Source of the DNA: CAVQWT01 sp963717705
GTDB taxonomy: Bacteria > Pseudomonadota > Gammaproteobacteria > Burkholderiales > Casimicrobiaceae
Assembly (NCBI GenBank): GCA_963717705.1
Contig: CAVQWT010000003.1
Span: 1-64,000, forward strand
Direction of reading: 5' to 3'
DNA length: 64,000 nucleotides
Below, piece by piece: positions 51,336 to 64,000 of the stretch; the stretch's first letter is position 1, and every line of letters begins with the position of its first letter. The position numbers were made by a program, and so were the translations under genes. Under the pieces are notes generated by a model. That model saw only the letters and a program-made list of their open reading frames with translations, searched no databases and had not been told where the DNA came from.

Positions 51336-51683
51336 TCAGGCGAAGCGCGCGGCGTAGTCGGCGGCGGCGAAGCCGACGGCCACCGCGCCGTCGTGCTCCA
51401 GCACCGGCCGCCTGATCAGCGACGGCGCCGCCAGCATCGCGGCGATGGCGCCGGGCTCATCGGCGGCAGCGGCCTGCGTCGCCGCGGGCAGGGCGCGCCA
51501 CGTCGTCCCGCGCCGGTTGACCAGCGCGTCGTGACCCGCCGCCGCGCACCAGCGCGCGAGCAGCGCCGGCGTCGGCGGCTCGCGCTTGAAGTCGACGAAG
51601 CGGTACGCGACCCCGTTGGCGTCGAGCCAGGCGCGCGCCTTCTTCACGGTGTCGCAGTTGCTGATGCCGTAGAGCGTGGTCAT
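51336..51683 (-). CDS. ArsC/Spx/YffB-family protein
   Basis: The 115-residue thioredoxin-fold protein starts TTLYGISNCDTVKKARAWLD, with a single Cys in SNCDTVKKA as in YffB-type members, and continues VAYRFVDFKREPPT and LVNRRGTTWRAL. SLIRRPVLEH is the usual late motif. Relatives are glutathione-dependent thiol reductases or regulators rather than true arsenate reductases, because the CX5R arrangement is altered. ATG 51683 is the start. Confidence 0.85.
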   Translation of the reverse strand: MTTLYGISNCDTVKKARAWLDANGVAYRFVDFKREPPTPALLARWCAAAGHDALVNRRGTTWRALPAATQAAAADEPGAIAAMLAAPSLIRRPVLEHDGAVAVGFAAADYAARFA

Positions 51684-51729
51684 CGCCGATCGGTCCCGGT
51701 CATGCGGTGGCGTGCCGGGGCAGTATAAG

Positions 51730-53706
51730 ATGCGCCGCATTGCCGCGCCTTCGCGCCGCACCGATTCCGATCCGGATTCCCGAGCCCGTGCCGCCGCCAT
51801 TCGTCCGACCGTCCGCAGGCCGCGCCGCGACCGCACATGCGCATGCGCACGCGCGCGCACCGACCCGCGCAACCGCCGCCGGCTTCGACCTCGCGCGCGA
51901 GTTCGCGCCCGCCTGGCCGCGCGGGCTGGCCGTCGTCCTCGCCTTCGCGCTCGCCTTCCGCCTTCGGCAGCGCCGGCGCGCAGCCCTCGCCGAACGCCCG
52001 CCGGGCCAGCGGTGCTGCGCGTCGTGTTCCCCGTCGCCGAGTCCGGCTTCGATCCGCAGGCGGTCAACGACGAGTACTCGGCCAGCCTGTGCCGCGCGAT
52101 CTTCGATCCGCTCTACAGCTACGACTACTTCGCGCGGCCGGTGAAGCTGGTTCCGAACACCGCCGCCGCGCTGCCGCAGATCACCGACGGCGGCCGCACC
52201 TACACCATCCGCGTGCGGCCCGGCATCTTCTTTCCGCCGCATCCGGCGTTCGGCGGCAAGCCGCGCGAGCTCACCGCCGCCGACTACGCCTACAGCATCC
52301 GGCGCGTCGCCGACCCCAAGGTTCGCTCGTACTGGCTCTACCTGCTCGAAGGGCGGCTCGCCGGCCTCGACGAGCCGCTGGCGCGGGCGCGCCGGACCGG
52401 GGCCTTCGACTACGACGCGCCGATCGAGGGCCTGCAGGTGGTCGACCGCTTCACGCTGCGCCTGCGCTTCCGCGACCCCGACTACGCGTTCCAGCACTGG
52501 CTGACGACGAACTACTTCGCCGCGGTCGCGCGCGAGGTCGTCGAGGCGAAGAAGGACGAGTCCAACCGCGTGATGGAGGACCCCGTCGGCACGGGACCCT
52601 ACCGCCTCGCCGAATGGCGGCGCAGCCAGCGCATCGTGCTGGAGGCGAACCCGCACTTCCGCGACGTCCGCTATCCCGCGCCCGGTGCCGATGCCGCCGA
52701 CGCGGCGGTCGCGCGCGGGCTGACCGGCCGCCGGCTGCCGCTGACGCCGCGGGTCGAGGTGACCATCGTCGAGGAGGCGCAGCCGCGGCTGCTGTCGTTC
52801 CGGCGCGGCGACCTCGACCTGGTCGAGGTGCCGACGTCGATCTCCAACACCGTGCTCGACGGCGACCGGCTGCTCGCCGACCTCGCGCAGCGCGGCGTGC
52901 GGCTGCACCGCACCGTCGAGCCGGCGCTGGGCTTCGTGTTCTTCAACATGGACGACCCGCTCGTCGGCGGCTTCGCGCCCGAGCGCGTCGCGCTGCGTCG
53001 CGCGATCACCATGGCGCGCGACCGCAAGTCCGCGAGCGCGATCCTGAGCCACGGCCAGGCGACGCCGGCGAACCAGCTGGTGCCGCCGCCGGTGCCGGGC
53101 CACGAGCCGGCGTTCGCGTTCAGGGACCCCTACGACCCGGCCGCGGCGCGCGCCTTGCTCGACCGCTTCGGCTACCGCGACCGCGACGGCGACGGCTGGC
53201 GCGAGCAGCCGGATGGCTCGCCGCTGACGCTGGTCAAGGGCTCGACCAACGATGCCGCGGCGCGCAATTCCGACGAGCTGTGGAAGAAGAACATGGACGC
53301 GGTCGGCCTGCGCATCAGCTTCGTCAAGCAGACCTGGCCCGAGCTCAACAAGATGACCGAGAACGGCAAGCTGATGATGTGGAACCTCGGGTGGATCTCG
53401 TCGATCCCCGATGCCGATTCGTTCTTCTCTCCGCTGTATTCGAAGAACGTCGGGCTGTCGAACGACGCGCGCTTCCGCCTGCCCGCCTACGACGAGGCCT
53501 ACGACGCGGCGCGCAAGCTGCCGCCCGGTCCCGCGCGCCTGCCGTACTACCGGAAGATGAACGAGCTGGTCGTTGCGTGGGCGCCGTGGATCATCGACCA
53601 GTACACGTTCGCCAACATCCTGGCGCAGCCCTGGCTCAGGGGCTACAAGCAGAACCCGTTCCTCCGCCACCAGTGGGAGTATTACGCGGTCGACGGGCGC
53701 AACTGA
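51730..53706 (+). CDS. Family 5 (peptide-type) ABC solute-binding protein, damaged N-terminus
   Basis: From about 52010 the frame is a complete SBP_bac_5 protein: AVLRVVFPVAESGFDPQAVN, TYTIRVRPGIFFPPHPAF, DPVGTGPYRLAEWRRSQRIV, FFNMDDPLVGGFAPERVALR, and the end RHQWEYYAVDGRN. Family members bind oligopeptides or other large solutes in the periplasm. Upstream, the annotated frame is an Arg-rich stretch unlike a signal peptide. A hydrophobic GLAVVLAFALAF (51923-51958) lies in a second frame and GSAGAQPSPN (about 51965-51995) in a third. Two one-base steps near 51956 and 51993 would rebuild a normal signal peptide. No permease genes are adjacent. Confidence 0.75.
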   Translation: MRRIAAPSRRTDSDPDSRARAAAIRPTVRRPRRDRTCACARARTDPRNRRRLRPRARVRARLAARAGRRPRLRARLPPSAAPARSPRRTPAGPAVLRVVFPVAESGFDPQAVNDEYSASLCRAIFDPLYSYDYFARPVKLVPNTAAALPQITDGGRTYTIRVRPGIFFPPHPAFGGKPRELTAADYAYSIRRVADPKVRSYWLYLLEGRLAGLDEPLARARRTGAFDYDAPIEGLQVVDRFTLRLRFRDPDYAFQHWLTTNYFAAVAREVVEAKKDESNRVMEDPVGTGPYRLAEWRRSQRIVLEANPHFRDVRYPAPGADAADAAVARGLTGRRLPLTPRVEVTIVEEAQPRLLSFRRGDLDLVEVPTSISNTVLDGDRLLADLAQRGVRLHRTVEPALGFVFFNMDDPLVGGFAPERVALRRAITMARDRKSASAILSHGQATPANQLVPPPVPGHEPAFAFRDPYDPAAARALLDRFGYRDRDGDGWREQPDGSPLTLVKGSTNDAAARNSDELWKKNMDAVGLRISFVKQTWPELNKMTENGKLMMWNLGWISSIPDADSFFSPLYSKNVGLSNDARFRLPAYDEAYDAARKLPPGPARLPYYRKMNELVVAWAPWIIDQYTFANILAQPWLRGYKQNPFLRHQWEYYAVDGRN

Positions 53707-53849
53707 GGTGCGGCGCCCCCAACCCGGTCCGCGCCGGGAGGTCCGCCACCCCGTAGTCCGCCCCCGTCTGACGCGGATCAAACCCCGGGGGATGCCCGCG
53801 GCGCGCCGTCGCAGTATCATTGGAATCCATTTCGGAGGGGGGTTCGACC

Positions 53850-55040
53850 ATGGCAGGACAACGTGAAGTGGTGGTACTGAGCGGCGTGCGGACGGCGATC
53901 GGCGATTACGGCGGCAGCCTGAAGGACTTCGCGCCGTCGGATCTGGCGGCACGGGTGGTGAAGGAAGCGGTGGCGCGGGCGAAGGTGGACCCGAACGACG
54001 TCGGCCAGTGCATCGTCGGCAACGTCATCCACACCGAGCCGAAGGACATGTACATCTCCCGCCTCGCCTGCGTGAACGGCGGGCTGCCGGTCACGACCGG
54101 CTCGCTGACGGTGAACCGCCTGTGCGGCAGCGGCATGCAGGCGATCGTCAGCGCGTCGCAGTACATCCTGCTCGGCGACACCGACGCAGCGGTCGCGGGC
54201 GGCGCCGAGAGCATGAGCCGCGCCGGCTACCTGCTGCCGTCGGGCCGCTGGGGCCAGCGGATGGGCGACGGCAAGATCCTCGACATGATGGTCGGCGCGC
54301 TGACCGACCCGTTCGACACCGTGCACATGGGCGTGACCGCGGAGAACGTCGCGACCAAGTGCGGCATCACCCGCGACCAGCAGGACGCGTTCGCCGTGCA
54401 GAGCCACCAGCGCGCCGCCGCCGCCATCGCCGCCGGGCACTTCAAGGAACAGATCCTGCCGGTCGAGCTCAAGACCAAGAAGGGGCCGGTGCAGTTCGAC
54501 ACCGACGAGCACGTCCGCGGCGACTCGACGCTCGAGGGCATGGCCAAGCTCAAGGCCGTGTTCGCCAAGGAGAACGGCACCGTCACCGCCGGCAACGCGT
54601 CCGGGATCAACGACGCCGCCGCGGCCGTGGTGCTGATGGAAGCCGGTGCCGCCAAGGCGCGCGGGCTCGCGCCGATGCTGCGGCTGGTCTCCTACGGCCA
54701 CGCAGGCCTCGACCCGAAGATCATGGGCCTCGGCCCGGTCACCGCCGTGCAGCGCGCGCTGGCGAAGGCGGGCCTCAAGCTCGACCAGATCGACGTCATC
54801 GAATCGAACGAGGCGTTCGCCGCGCAGGCGCTGGGCGTGGCCAAGGAACTGGGCATGGACCCGGCCAGGGTCAACCCGAACGGCGGCGCGGTCGCGCTGG
54901 GACACCCGATCGGCGCGACCGGGACGATCCTCACCGTCAAGGCGATGTACGAGCTCCGGCGCACCAACAAGCGCTACGCGCTGGTGACGATGTGCATCGG
55001 CGGCGGCCAGGGCATCGCGGCGATCTTCGAGCGGATGTAA
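53850..55040 (+). CDS. Acetyl-CoA C-acyltransferase (thiolase)
   Basis: The 396-residue thiolase has the nucleophilic Cys in VNRLCGSGMQAI, the active-site His in NGGAVALGHPIGATG, and the second Cys in VTMCIGGGQGI. NVIHTEPKDMYISRLACVNG is typical of the bacterial beta-ketothiolases close to acetoacetyl-CoA thiolase. It cleaves or forms 3-oxoacyl-CoA in the cytoplasm. ATG 53850 follows GGAGG. A bidirectional terminator separates it from the convergent TctC gene. Confidence 0.9.
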   Translation: MAGQREVVVLSGVRTAIGDYGGSLKDFAPSDLAARVVKEAVARAKVDPNDVGQCIVGNVIHTEPKDMYISRLACVNGGLPVTTGSLTVNRLCGSGMQAIVSASQYILLGDTDAAVAGGAESMSRAGYLLPSGRWGQRMGDGKILDMMVGALTDPFDTVHMGVTAENVATKCGITRDQQDAFAVQSHQRAAAAIAAGHFKEQILPVELKTKKGPVQFDTDEHVRGDSTLEGMAKLKAVFAKENGTVTAGNASGINDAAAAVVLMEAGAAKARGLAPMLRLVSYGHAGLDPKIMGLGPVTAVQRALAKAGLKLDQIDVIESNEAFAAQALGVAKELGMDPARVNPNGGAVALGHPIGATGTILTVKAMYELRRTNKRYALVTMCIGGGQGIAAIFERM

Positions 55041-55092
55041 CGGCGGGTCCGGCGCGACGCCGGCTGGCGTCCGCGCCCCCCCCTGGCGCAGC

Positions 55093-55132
55093 AAAGGCGA
55101 AGGCCCCGCAATCGCAGGGCCTTCGCCATTTT
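55093..55132. terminator. Bidirectional rho-independent terminator
   Basis: GGCGAAGGCCC (55096-55106) pairs perfectly with GGGCCTTCGCC (55117-55127). AAA precedes the stem and ATTTT follows it, so it can stop both the thiolase transcript and the convergent TctC-type transcript. Confidence 0.85.
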
Positions 55133-55190
55133 CGGGACCGGCAGCGGGTGCGCGCACGGCGCCATCACGCCGGCGGGAGCGCCCTCCCCG

Positions 55191-56162
55191 TCACTTGATC
55201 ATCCCGATCGCGCGCGCCGTGTTCAGGTACTCCTTCGAGCGCTCCTGCATGAACGCCGGCACCTTGTCGACCGGCACGTCGATGACCTCGAAGCCGCCTT
55301 CGATCATCTTCTTCCGCAGCTCCGGATCCTTGTTCAGCGCGTCCATCATGTCGGACACCTTCTTGCGCACGTCCGGCGGCGTCGACTTCGGCACCGCAAC
55401 GCCGCGATAGGCGCCGTCGACCCAGTTGACGCCGAGTTCCTTGAACGTCGGCGTATCGGGAAACTGCGGCAGCCGCTTCTCGGTGGCGACGGCGAGCATC
55501 CGCATCTTGCCCTTCTGCTGCATGGCCAGCGTCGAGTACGACATCGCGCCGGTCACATGACCCCCCAGCACCGACGAGATCAGGTCGCCGGTGCCCTTGA
55601 ACGGCACGTAGGTGGTCTTGACCTTGAACAGCTGGTCGAACTTCGCGGCGGCGAGGTGGTTCGCGGAGTTCGTGCCGGAGCCTGCGAACGTGATCGAGTC
55701 GGGCTTGTCGCGCGCGGCCTTGAGCAGGTCGGCGAAGGTCTTGTACGGGCTGTTCTCCGGCACGATGATCGCGTCGGGGGTGTAGTGGAAGAAGTAGACC
55801 GGCGTCATGTCCTCGGTCTTGTACTGGACTTCGCCCTCGAGCGGCTGCAGCACGATGTGCGGCAGGTTGATGCCGGCGATGGTGTAGCCATCGCCCGGCA
55901 GCGAGTTGAGCTGCGCCCAGACGAGACCGCCGCCGGCGCCCGCCCGGTTGACGACGACCATGTCCTGCCCGTACTTCTGCTTGAACACGACCTGCTGCAG
56001 TCGCGCCGCGATGTCCGACTCGCCGCCGGCGGGGAACGGGATGATGTACTGGACCGTCTTGTCCGGGTAGGCCTGCGCGCCGGCGGCAAGCGGGACGACG
56101 GCCGCGGCAAGCGCAACCGCAACGGCGCCGGCGATGCGCGCGATGCCGATCGATGTTTTCAT
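55191..56162 (-). CDS. Bug/TctC-family tripartite tricarboxylate transporter binding protein
   Basis: The 323-residue protein has a Sec signal (VALAAAVVPLAAGAQA) and the Bug fold: YPDKTVQYIIPFPAGGESDI, VVVNRAGAGGGLVWAQL, SITFAGSGTNSANHLAAAKF and TYVPFKGTGDLISSVLGGHV. ATG 56162 follows GGAGG. Bug proteins bind carboxylic acids in the periplasm; no TctA or TctB gene is adjacent, which is common for orphans in Burkholderiales. Confidence 0.9.
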   Translation of the reverse strand: MKTSIGIARIAGAVAVALAAAVVPLAAGAQAYPDKTVQYIIPFPAGGESDIAARLQQVVFKQKYGQDMVVVNRAGAGGGLVWAQLNSLPGDGYTIAGINLPHIVLQPLEGEVQYKTEDMTPVYFFHYTPDAIIVPENSPYKTFADLLKAARDKPDSITFAGSGTNSANHLAAAKFDQLFKVKTTYVPFKGTGDLISSVLGGHVTGAMSYSTLAMQQKGKMRMLAVATEKRLPQFPDTPTFKELGVNWVDGAYRGVAVPKSTPPDVRKKVSDMMDALNKDPELRKKMIEGGFEVIDVPVDKVPAFMQERSKEYLNTARAIGMIK

Positions 56163-56278
56163 TCGATGCTCCTCCAGGATGAATGGTGTCAGGCTCTGGC
56201 GGCCCTGTTCGCGTCGCGCCCGGCGGCTGCCGCGCGCTGCGCCAAAGTGTAACCTTAGACGCTGCACCGATGCGCTGG

Positions 56279-56755
56279 TCAGTTCGCCGGCGGCGCCGGG
56301 TGGATGTTGTCGACCCAGTGCACGGCCTCGGGATTGGCCTCGACGTTGGGCAGGTCGAGGTTGACGACGACCGGCTCCTGCCCGCTGCGGCACAGCACGC
56401 ACGACAGCGGCTCGGTGTCGCTGGCGTTGATCTCCTGGTGCGGCACGAACGGCGGCACGTAGATGAAGTCGCCGGGACCGGCCTCGGCGGTGAATTCGAG
56501 CCGGTCGCCCCACTTCATCCGCGCGCGGCCCGACACGACGTAGATGACGCTCTCGACCGCGCCGTGGTGATGCGCGCCGGTCTTCGCCCTGGGATGGATG
56601 ACGACGGTGCCGGCCCACAGCTTTTCCGCGCCCATCCGCGCGTGCGTGATCGCCGCGGCGCGGTTCATCCCCGGCGTCTGCGCGGTGTTGGGGTCGAGCT
56701 CGCCCGAGCGCACGACGCGCACGCCGTGCAGGCGCCACTTCGGTTCGGCGGTCAT
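56279..56755 (-). CDS. Cupin-domain protein
   Basis: The 158-residue protein shows the cupin core TGAHHHGAVESVIYVVSGRA, with the His cluster for metal, and GDFIYVPPFVPHQEINASD. ATG 56755 follows GGAGG. It probably is a small metal-dependent enzyme or sensor. It lies upstream of the TctC-type gene on the same strand, and the pair may form an operon for a carboxylate; the substrate is unknown. Confidence 0.82.
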   Translation of the reverse strand: MTAEPKWRLHGVRVVRSGELDPNTAQTPGMNRAAAITHARMGAEKLWAGTVVIHPRAKTGAHHHGAVESVIYVVSGRARMKWGDRLEFTAEAGPGDFIYVPPFVPHQEINASDTEPLSCVLCRSGQEPVVVNLDLPNVEANPEAVHWVDNIHPAPPAN

Positions 56756-56838
56756 TGCGGTCGTCCTCCTGCTGCGCAAACGCGGATTGGACACCCGCGC
56801 GGCGGGACGCGCAAGAGGCGCGCCGGCGCAGCGGGCGC

Positions 56839-59520
<2,682 letters not shown>

Positions 59521-59570
59521 GGAGGCAGAAACGGCGCGAACGAGGCCGGCGGCGCGGTCAGGCCGGCGCG

Positions 59571-59690
59571 CTCACTGGATTACCTTCGTGCTGCGCACTC
59601 CGGTATTCGCCCTCGGGACGGCCCGTCGGGCTCGCTGGACGACCTTCGTGCTGCGCACTCCGGTATTCGCCCTTGGGACGGCCCGTCGGG
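59571..59690. repeat. Two tandem 60-bp repeats between the metH halves
   Basis: 59571-59630 and 59631-59690 agree at 56 of 60 positions. Each unit ends with the inverted repeat GCCCGTCGGGC. On the minus strand they follow the stop of the homocysteine module and read SPTGRPKGEYRSAQHEG-like peptide in one frame. I recall similar short repeats scattered in Burkholderiales genomes. Confidence 0.85.
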
Positions 59691-59691
59691 C

Positions 59692-60753
<1,062 letters not shown>

Positions 60754-60951
60754 GGCGGTCGGCGGCGGCAGGTGGCGGTTGGTGGCAGACGGCGGCGGAA
60801 GTCGGGGCGGCGAAGCGCCGCGGCAAGTCGATGATTTTAGCACTGCCCGGTGCCGCGGCCGGCCGCGCGGCACCCGCGGGGCCGGTTCGGTTATATCCGC
60901 CGAACCAGCCGCCATAACGCGCGCCGCGCATCCGTGCTAGATTTTCGTCCC

Positions 60952-61338
60952 ATGAAACACCTGACACCGCGCGAGGCGCACGACTTCCTGCACCAGGACC
61001 CGTCGGCGGTCTTCATCGACTGCCGGTCGGAGATGGAGTACTTCTTCGTCGGCCACCCGGTCGGCGCCCACCACGTCGCCTGGAACGACGGTCCCGACTG
61101 GGAGATCAACCCGCACTTCGTCGGGCAGGTGAAGAAGGTCGCCAGCATGAACCGGCCGATCGTGCTGATCTGCCGCAGCGGACACCGCTCGGTCGACGCG
61201 GGCCTCGCGCTGGAGAAGGCCGGGTTCTCGGACGTCTACAACGTGCTCGAGGGCTTCGAGGGCCCGCTCGACGAGCAGCACCACCGGGGAACGCAGGGCG
61301 GCTGGCGCAAGGAAGCGCTGCCCTGGGAGCAGCTGTAG
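60952..61338 (+). CDS. Rhodanese-like sulfurtransferase-domain protein
   Basis: The 128-residue protein has a single rhodanese domain: FIDCRSEMEYFFVGHPVGAH, the catalytic Cys loop LICRSGHRSVDAG and VYNVLEGFEGPLDEQHHRG. It can carry persulfide sulfur. ATG 60952 is the start; the gene is divergent from metH. Confidence 0.88.
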   Translation: MKHLTPREAHDFLHQDPSAVFIDCRSEMEYFFVGHPVGAHHVAWNDGPDWEINPHFVGQVKKVASMNRPIVLICRSGHRSVDAGLALEKAGFSDVYNVLEGFEGPLDEQHHRGTQGGWRKEALPWEQL

Positions 61339-61704
61339 CGCCCGTCCCCGGGGTCCCCGGAAGCGTCCTTCCGCCACTACCGGCGCCCGGCCGCTGACGA
61401 CTGCACCGCCGGAACGCCTTCCGCGGCGGCTTCCGCGGTTTCTTCAACGACGACGTCTGCCGGGTCCCGGGGGCCTCCCCGTTCCCGTACCCCGTTCCCC
61501 GTTCGCGTCGACACGCGCGCCTTGCGCGTGCCAGAATCGGCCTCGCCCGCGCTTTGCGCATCGTGCGCAGGCCGGCGCGGCCCGTTGTGGACTCTTCGGC
61601 GATCTCCGCAGCGACCCATGCGGCGACCTCGCCAGGCGCCTGCGCACCTGCCGCCGCATCGGCCCCTTGCCTGCCTCGAACCTGCGCCCGTCCCGACCTA
61701 CGAC
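61339..61704. other. 366-base gap without a clear gene
   Basis: No convincing coding sequence is seen. The stretch has short direct repeats (two TTCCGCGG-type copies near 61418-61440 and CCCCGTTCC-like repeats near 61478-61502). A minus-strand frame ending at 61377 gives VVVEETAEAAAEGVPAV, which looks protein-like but has no plausible start. Confidence 0.4.
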
Positions 61705-62394
61705 ATGATCGACAAGACCGTTGCCTCCGCCGCCGCCGCCGTCGCCGGGATTCCCGACGGCGCGACGGTGATGATCGGCGGCTTCGGGACCGCCGGGATG
61801 CCGTCGGAACTGATCGACGCGCTGATCGGGCAGGGCGCGCGCGACCTGACCATCGTCAACAACAACGCCGGCAACGGCGAGACCGGCCTCGCGGCGCTGC
61901 TGAAGGCGAAGCGGGTGCGCAGGATCCTGTGCTCGTTTCCGCGGCAGGTCGACTCGCAGGTGTTCGACGCGCTGTACCGCGCCGGCGAGATCGAGCTCGA
62001 GCTCGTGCCGCAGGGCAACCTCGCCGAGCGCATCCGCGCCGCCGGCGCCGGCATCGGCGCGTTCTTCACTCCCACCGGCTACGGTACCGACCTCGCCCGC
62101 GGCAAGGAGACACGCGAGATCGACGGGCGCCACTACGTGCTCGAGTATCCGATCCACGCCGACTTCGCGCTGATCAAGGCCGAGCGCGCCGACCGCTGGG
62201 GCAATCTCGTCTACCGCAAGACGGCCCGCAACTTCGGACCGATCATGGCCGCGGCGGCGAAGCACACGGTTGTCCAGGTCCGCGAAGTCGTGCCGCTGGG
62301 CGCGCTCGACCCCGAGGCGATCGTGACGCCGGGCATCTACGTCAGGCGCGTCGTGGCGATAGCGTCCGGCGCGCCGTCGGCCGCGGTCGCGTGA
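61705..62394 (+). CDS. pcaI: 3-oxoadipate CoA-transferase subunit A
   Basis: The 229-residue alpha subunit has the CoA-transferase family I blocks MIGGFGTAGMPSELIDALI, LTIVNNNAGNGETGLAALL, GGxG-like ELVPQGNLAERIRAAGAGIG and FFTPTGYGTDLARGKE. With PcaJ it transfers CoA from succinyl-CoA to 3-oxoadipate. Succinyl-CoA:acetoacetate transferases look very similar; the adjoining PcaF-type thiolase is the reason for choosing 3-oxoadipate. ATG 61705. Confidence 0.85.
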   Translation: MIDKTVASAAAAVAGIPDGATVMIGGFGTAGMPSELIDALIGQGARDLTIVNNNAGNGETGLAALLKAKRVRRILCSFPRQVDSQVFDALYRAGEIELELVPQGNLAERIRAAGAGIGAFFTPTGYGTDLARGKETREIDGRHYVLEYPIHADFALIKAERADRWGNLVYRKTARNFGPIMAAAAKHTVVQVREVVPLGALDPEAIVTPGIYVRRVVAIASGAPSAAVA

Positions 62395-62431
62395 GCGGCG
62401 CACGCCCGAACCCGCCGAAGCGACGCCTCCG

Positions 62432-63100
62432 ATGAAGCGCTACAGCCGAGACCAGATCGCCGCCCGCGTCGCCCGCGACATTCCGGAGGGTGCATACGTG
62501 AACCTGGGCATCGGCGCGCCGACGCTCGTCGCCAACCACCTGCCGCACGACCGCGACATCTTCCTGCACAGCGAGAACGGCGTGCTCGGCATGGGTCCGG
62601 CGCCCGCGAAGGGCGACGAGGACGCCGATCTCATCAACGCCGGCAAGCAGCCGGTGACGCTGCTGCCCGGCGGATCGTTCTTCCACCACGCCGACTCGTT
62701 CGCGATGATGCGCGGCGGCCATCTCGACTTCTGCGTGCTGGGCGCGTTCCAGGTCTCGGTGCACGGCGATCTCGCCAACTGGCACACCGGCGCGCCGGAT
62801 GCGATCCCCGCCGTCGGCGGCGCGATGGACCTCGCCATCGGCGCCCGGCGCGTCTACGTGATGATGGATCACCTCACCAAGTCCGGCGAGAGCAAGATCG
62901 TCACCCGCTGCACCTACCCACTGACCGGGCTCGCCTGCGTCAACCGGATCTTCACCGACCTCGCGGTCATCGACGTCACGCCGCGCGGCCTCGAAGTGCT
63001 GGAGATCGTCGACGGCCTCGGCTTCGACGAGCTGCAGCGGCTCACCGGCGTGCCGCTCGCGCCGCCGCGCGCCGCGCCCGCGCCGACCCCGGGCGATTGA
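62432..63100 (+). CDS. pcaJ: 3-oxoadipate CoA-transferase subunit B
   Basis: The 222-residue beta subunit has AYVNLGIGAPTLVANHLP and the catalytic Glu in LHSENGVLGMGP, followed by GGSFFHHADSFAMMRGGHLD and MDHLTKSGESKIVTRCTYPL. It lies 37 bases after pcaI and 88 bases before the thiolase, a normal pcaIJF order. Confidence 0.88.
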   Translation: MKRYSRDQIAARVARDIPEGAYVNLGIGAPTLVANHLPHDRDIFLHSENGVLGMGPAPAKGDEDADLINAGKQPVTLLPGGSFFHHADSFAMMRGGHLDFCVLGAFQVSVHGDLANWHTGAPDAIPAVGGAMDLAIGARRVYVMMDHLTKSGESKIVTRCTYPLTGLACVNRIFTDLAVIDVTPRGLEVLEIVDGLGFDELQRLTGVPLAPPRAAPAPTPGD

Positions 63101-63188
63101 GTCCGCCGCCGTCCGCACCGGATCCGGCCGCCGCCGATCCCGATTTCCCATCTCCTCCCCATCCTCCTGTCCTCGCCACGGAAATCCC

Positions 63189-64000
<812 letters not shown>

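Noticed and set aside
51336..51683. True arsenate reductase
   Set aside because: The family match is to the YffB/Spx branch, and no ars genes are adjacent.
60754..60951. Riboswitch upstream of metH
   Set aside because: I looked for cobalamin, SAM or SAH riboswitch cores and saw none.
61377..61619. 80-codon minus-strand frame in the gap before pcaI
   Set aside because: Only the end looks protein-like, with no plausible start or family.

Overview
The window is a gene-dense, very GC-rich stretch of a proteobacterial chromosome, most likely a betaproteobacterium of the Burkholderiales. The reasons are the RNase II - TonB - AroE gene order, a methionine synthase split into two genes, a Bug/TctC solute-binding protein, TRAP and Liv transporters beside catabolic genes, and PcaR-type regulation. 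I see no rRNA, tRNA, CRISPR array, insertion sequence or prophage.

Layout. 0-3.4 kb: the start of aroE, a TonB protein and an RNase II family exonuclease (minus strand). 3.5-11.2 kb: a hydroaromatic-acid module with catabolic-type 3-dehydroquinate dehydratase, a complete Liv-type ABC transporter (LivFGMH plus a binding protein), an SDR, a shikimate/quinate dehydrogenase and a small GlcG-like gene on the other strand. 11.3-23.1 kb: a ten-gene minus-strand operon (acylating aldehyde dehydrogenase, citryl-CoA-lyase-like protein, ThDP enzyme, TIM-barrel isomerase/dehydratase, TRAP transporter DctPQM, Gfo/Idh/MocA oxidoreductase, atypical shikimate dehydrogenase), divergent from a PcaR/PcaU/PobR-type IclR regulator with a three-half-site operator between them. 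Enzyme class for enzyme class it resembles the inositol (iol) pathway; its substrate is unknown and it is my best candidate for an undescribed system. 23.2-26.1 kb: an HPPD-like VOC protein and a dehydroshikimate-dehydratase-like TIM barrel as separate genes (together like QuiC1), then an aldo-keto reductase.

26.1-33.7 kb: a molybdate/tungstate locus: a ModE-like regulator with a periplasmic-binding domain, TupBCA, a ModA-like protein, a Mop molbindin and a MolABC-like (FecCD-type) transporter. Three of its genes carry apparent single-base frameshifts. 33.7-43.3 kb: 5'-nucleotidase, ornithine aminotransferase, a three-subunit flavin/iron-sulfur dehydrogenase (HcnABC/opine-oxidase type), YqiA esterase, Mpl peptidoglycan-recycling ligase, an MFS transporter and an SRPBCC protein. 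43.4-49.8 kb: a dedicated class-GN sortase system (histidine kinase, response regulator, VIT/VWA sortase target, sortase), with the target frameshifted.

49.8-61.3 kb: a small lipoprotein, a 2-keto-4-pentenoate hydratase-like enzyme, a small membrane protein, an ArsC/Spx-like protein, an extracytoplasmic family-5 solute-binding protein with a damaged signal peptide, a thiolase, a TctC protein, a cupin, split MetH with a 60-bp tandem repeat between the halves, and a rhodanese. 61.7-64 kb: PcaI, PcaJ and the start of PcaF, the end of the beta-ketoadipate pathway. Dehydroshikimate dehydration gives protocatechuate, which feeds that pathway, so both ends of the window fit a lifestyle based on plant-derived hydroaromatic and aromatic acids.
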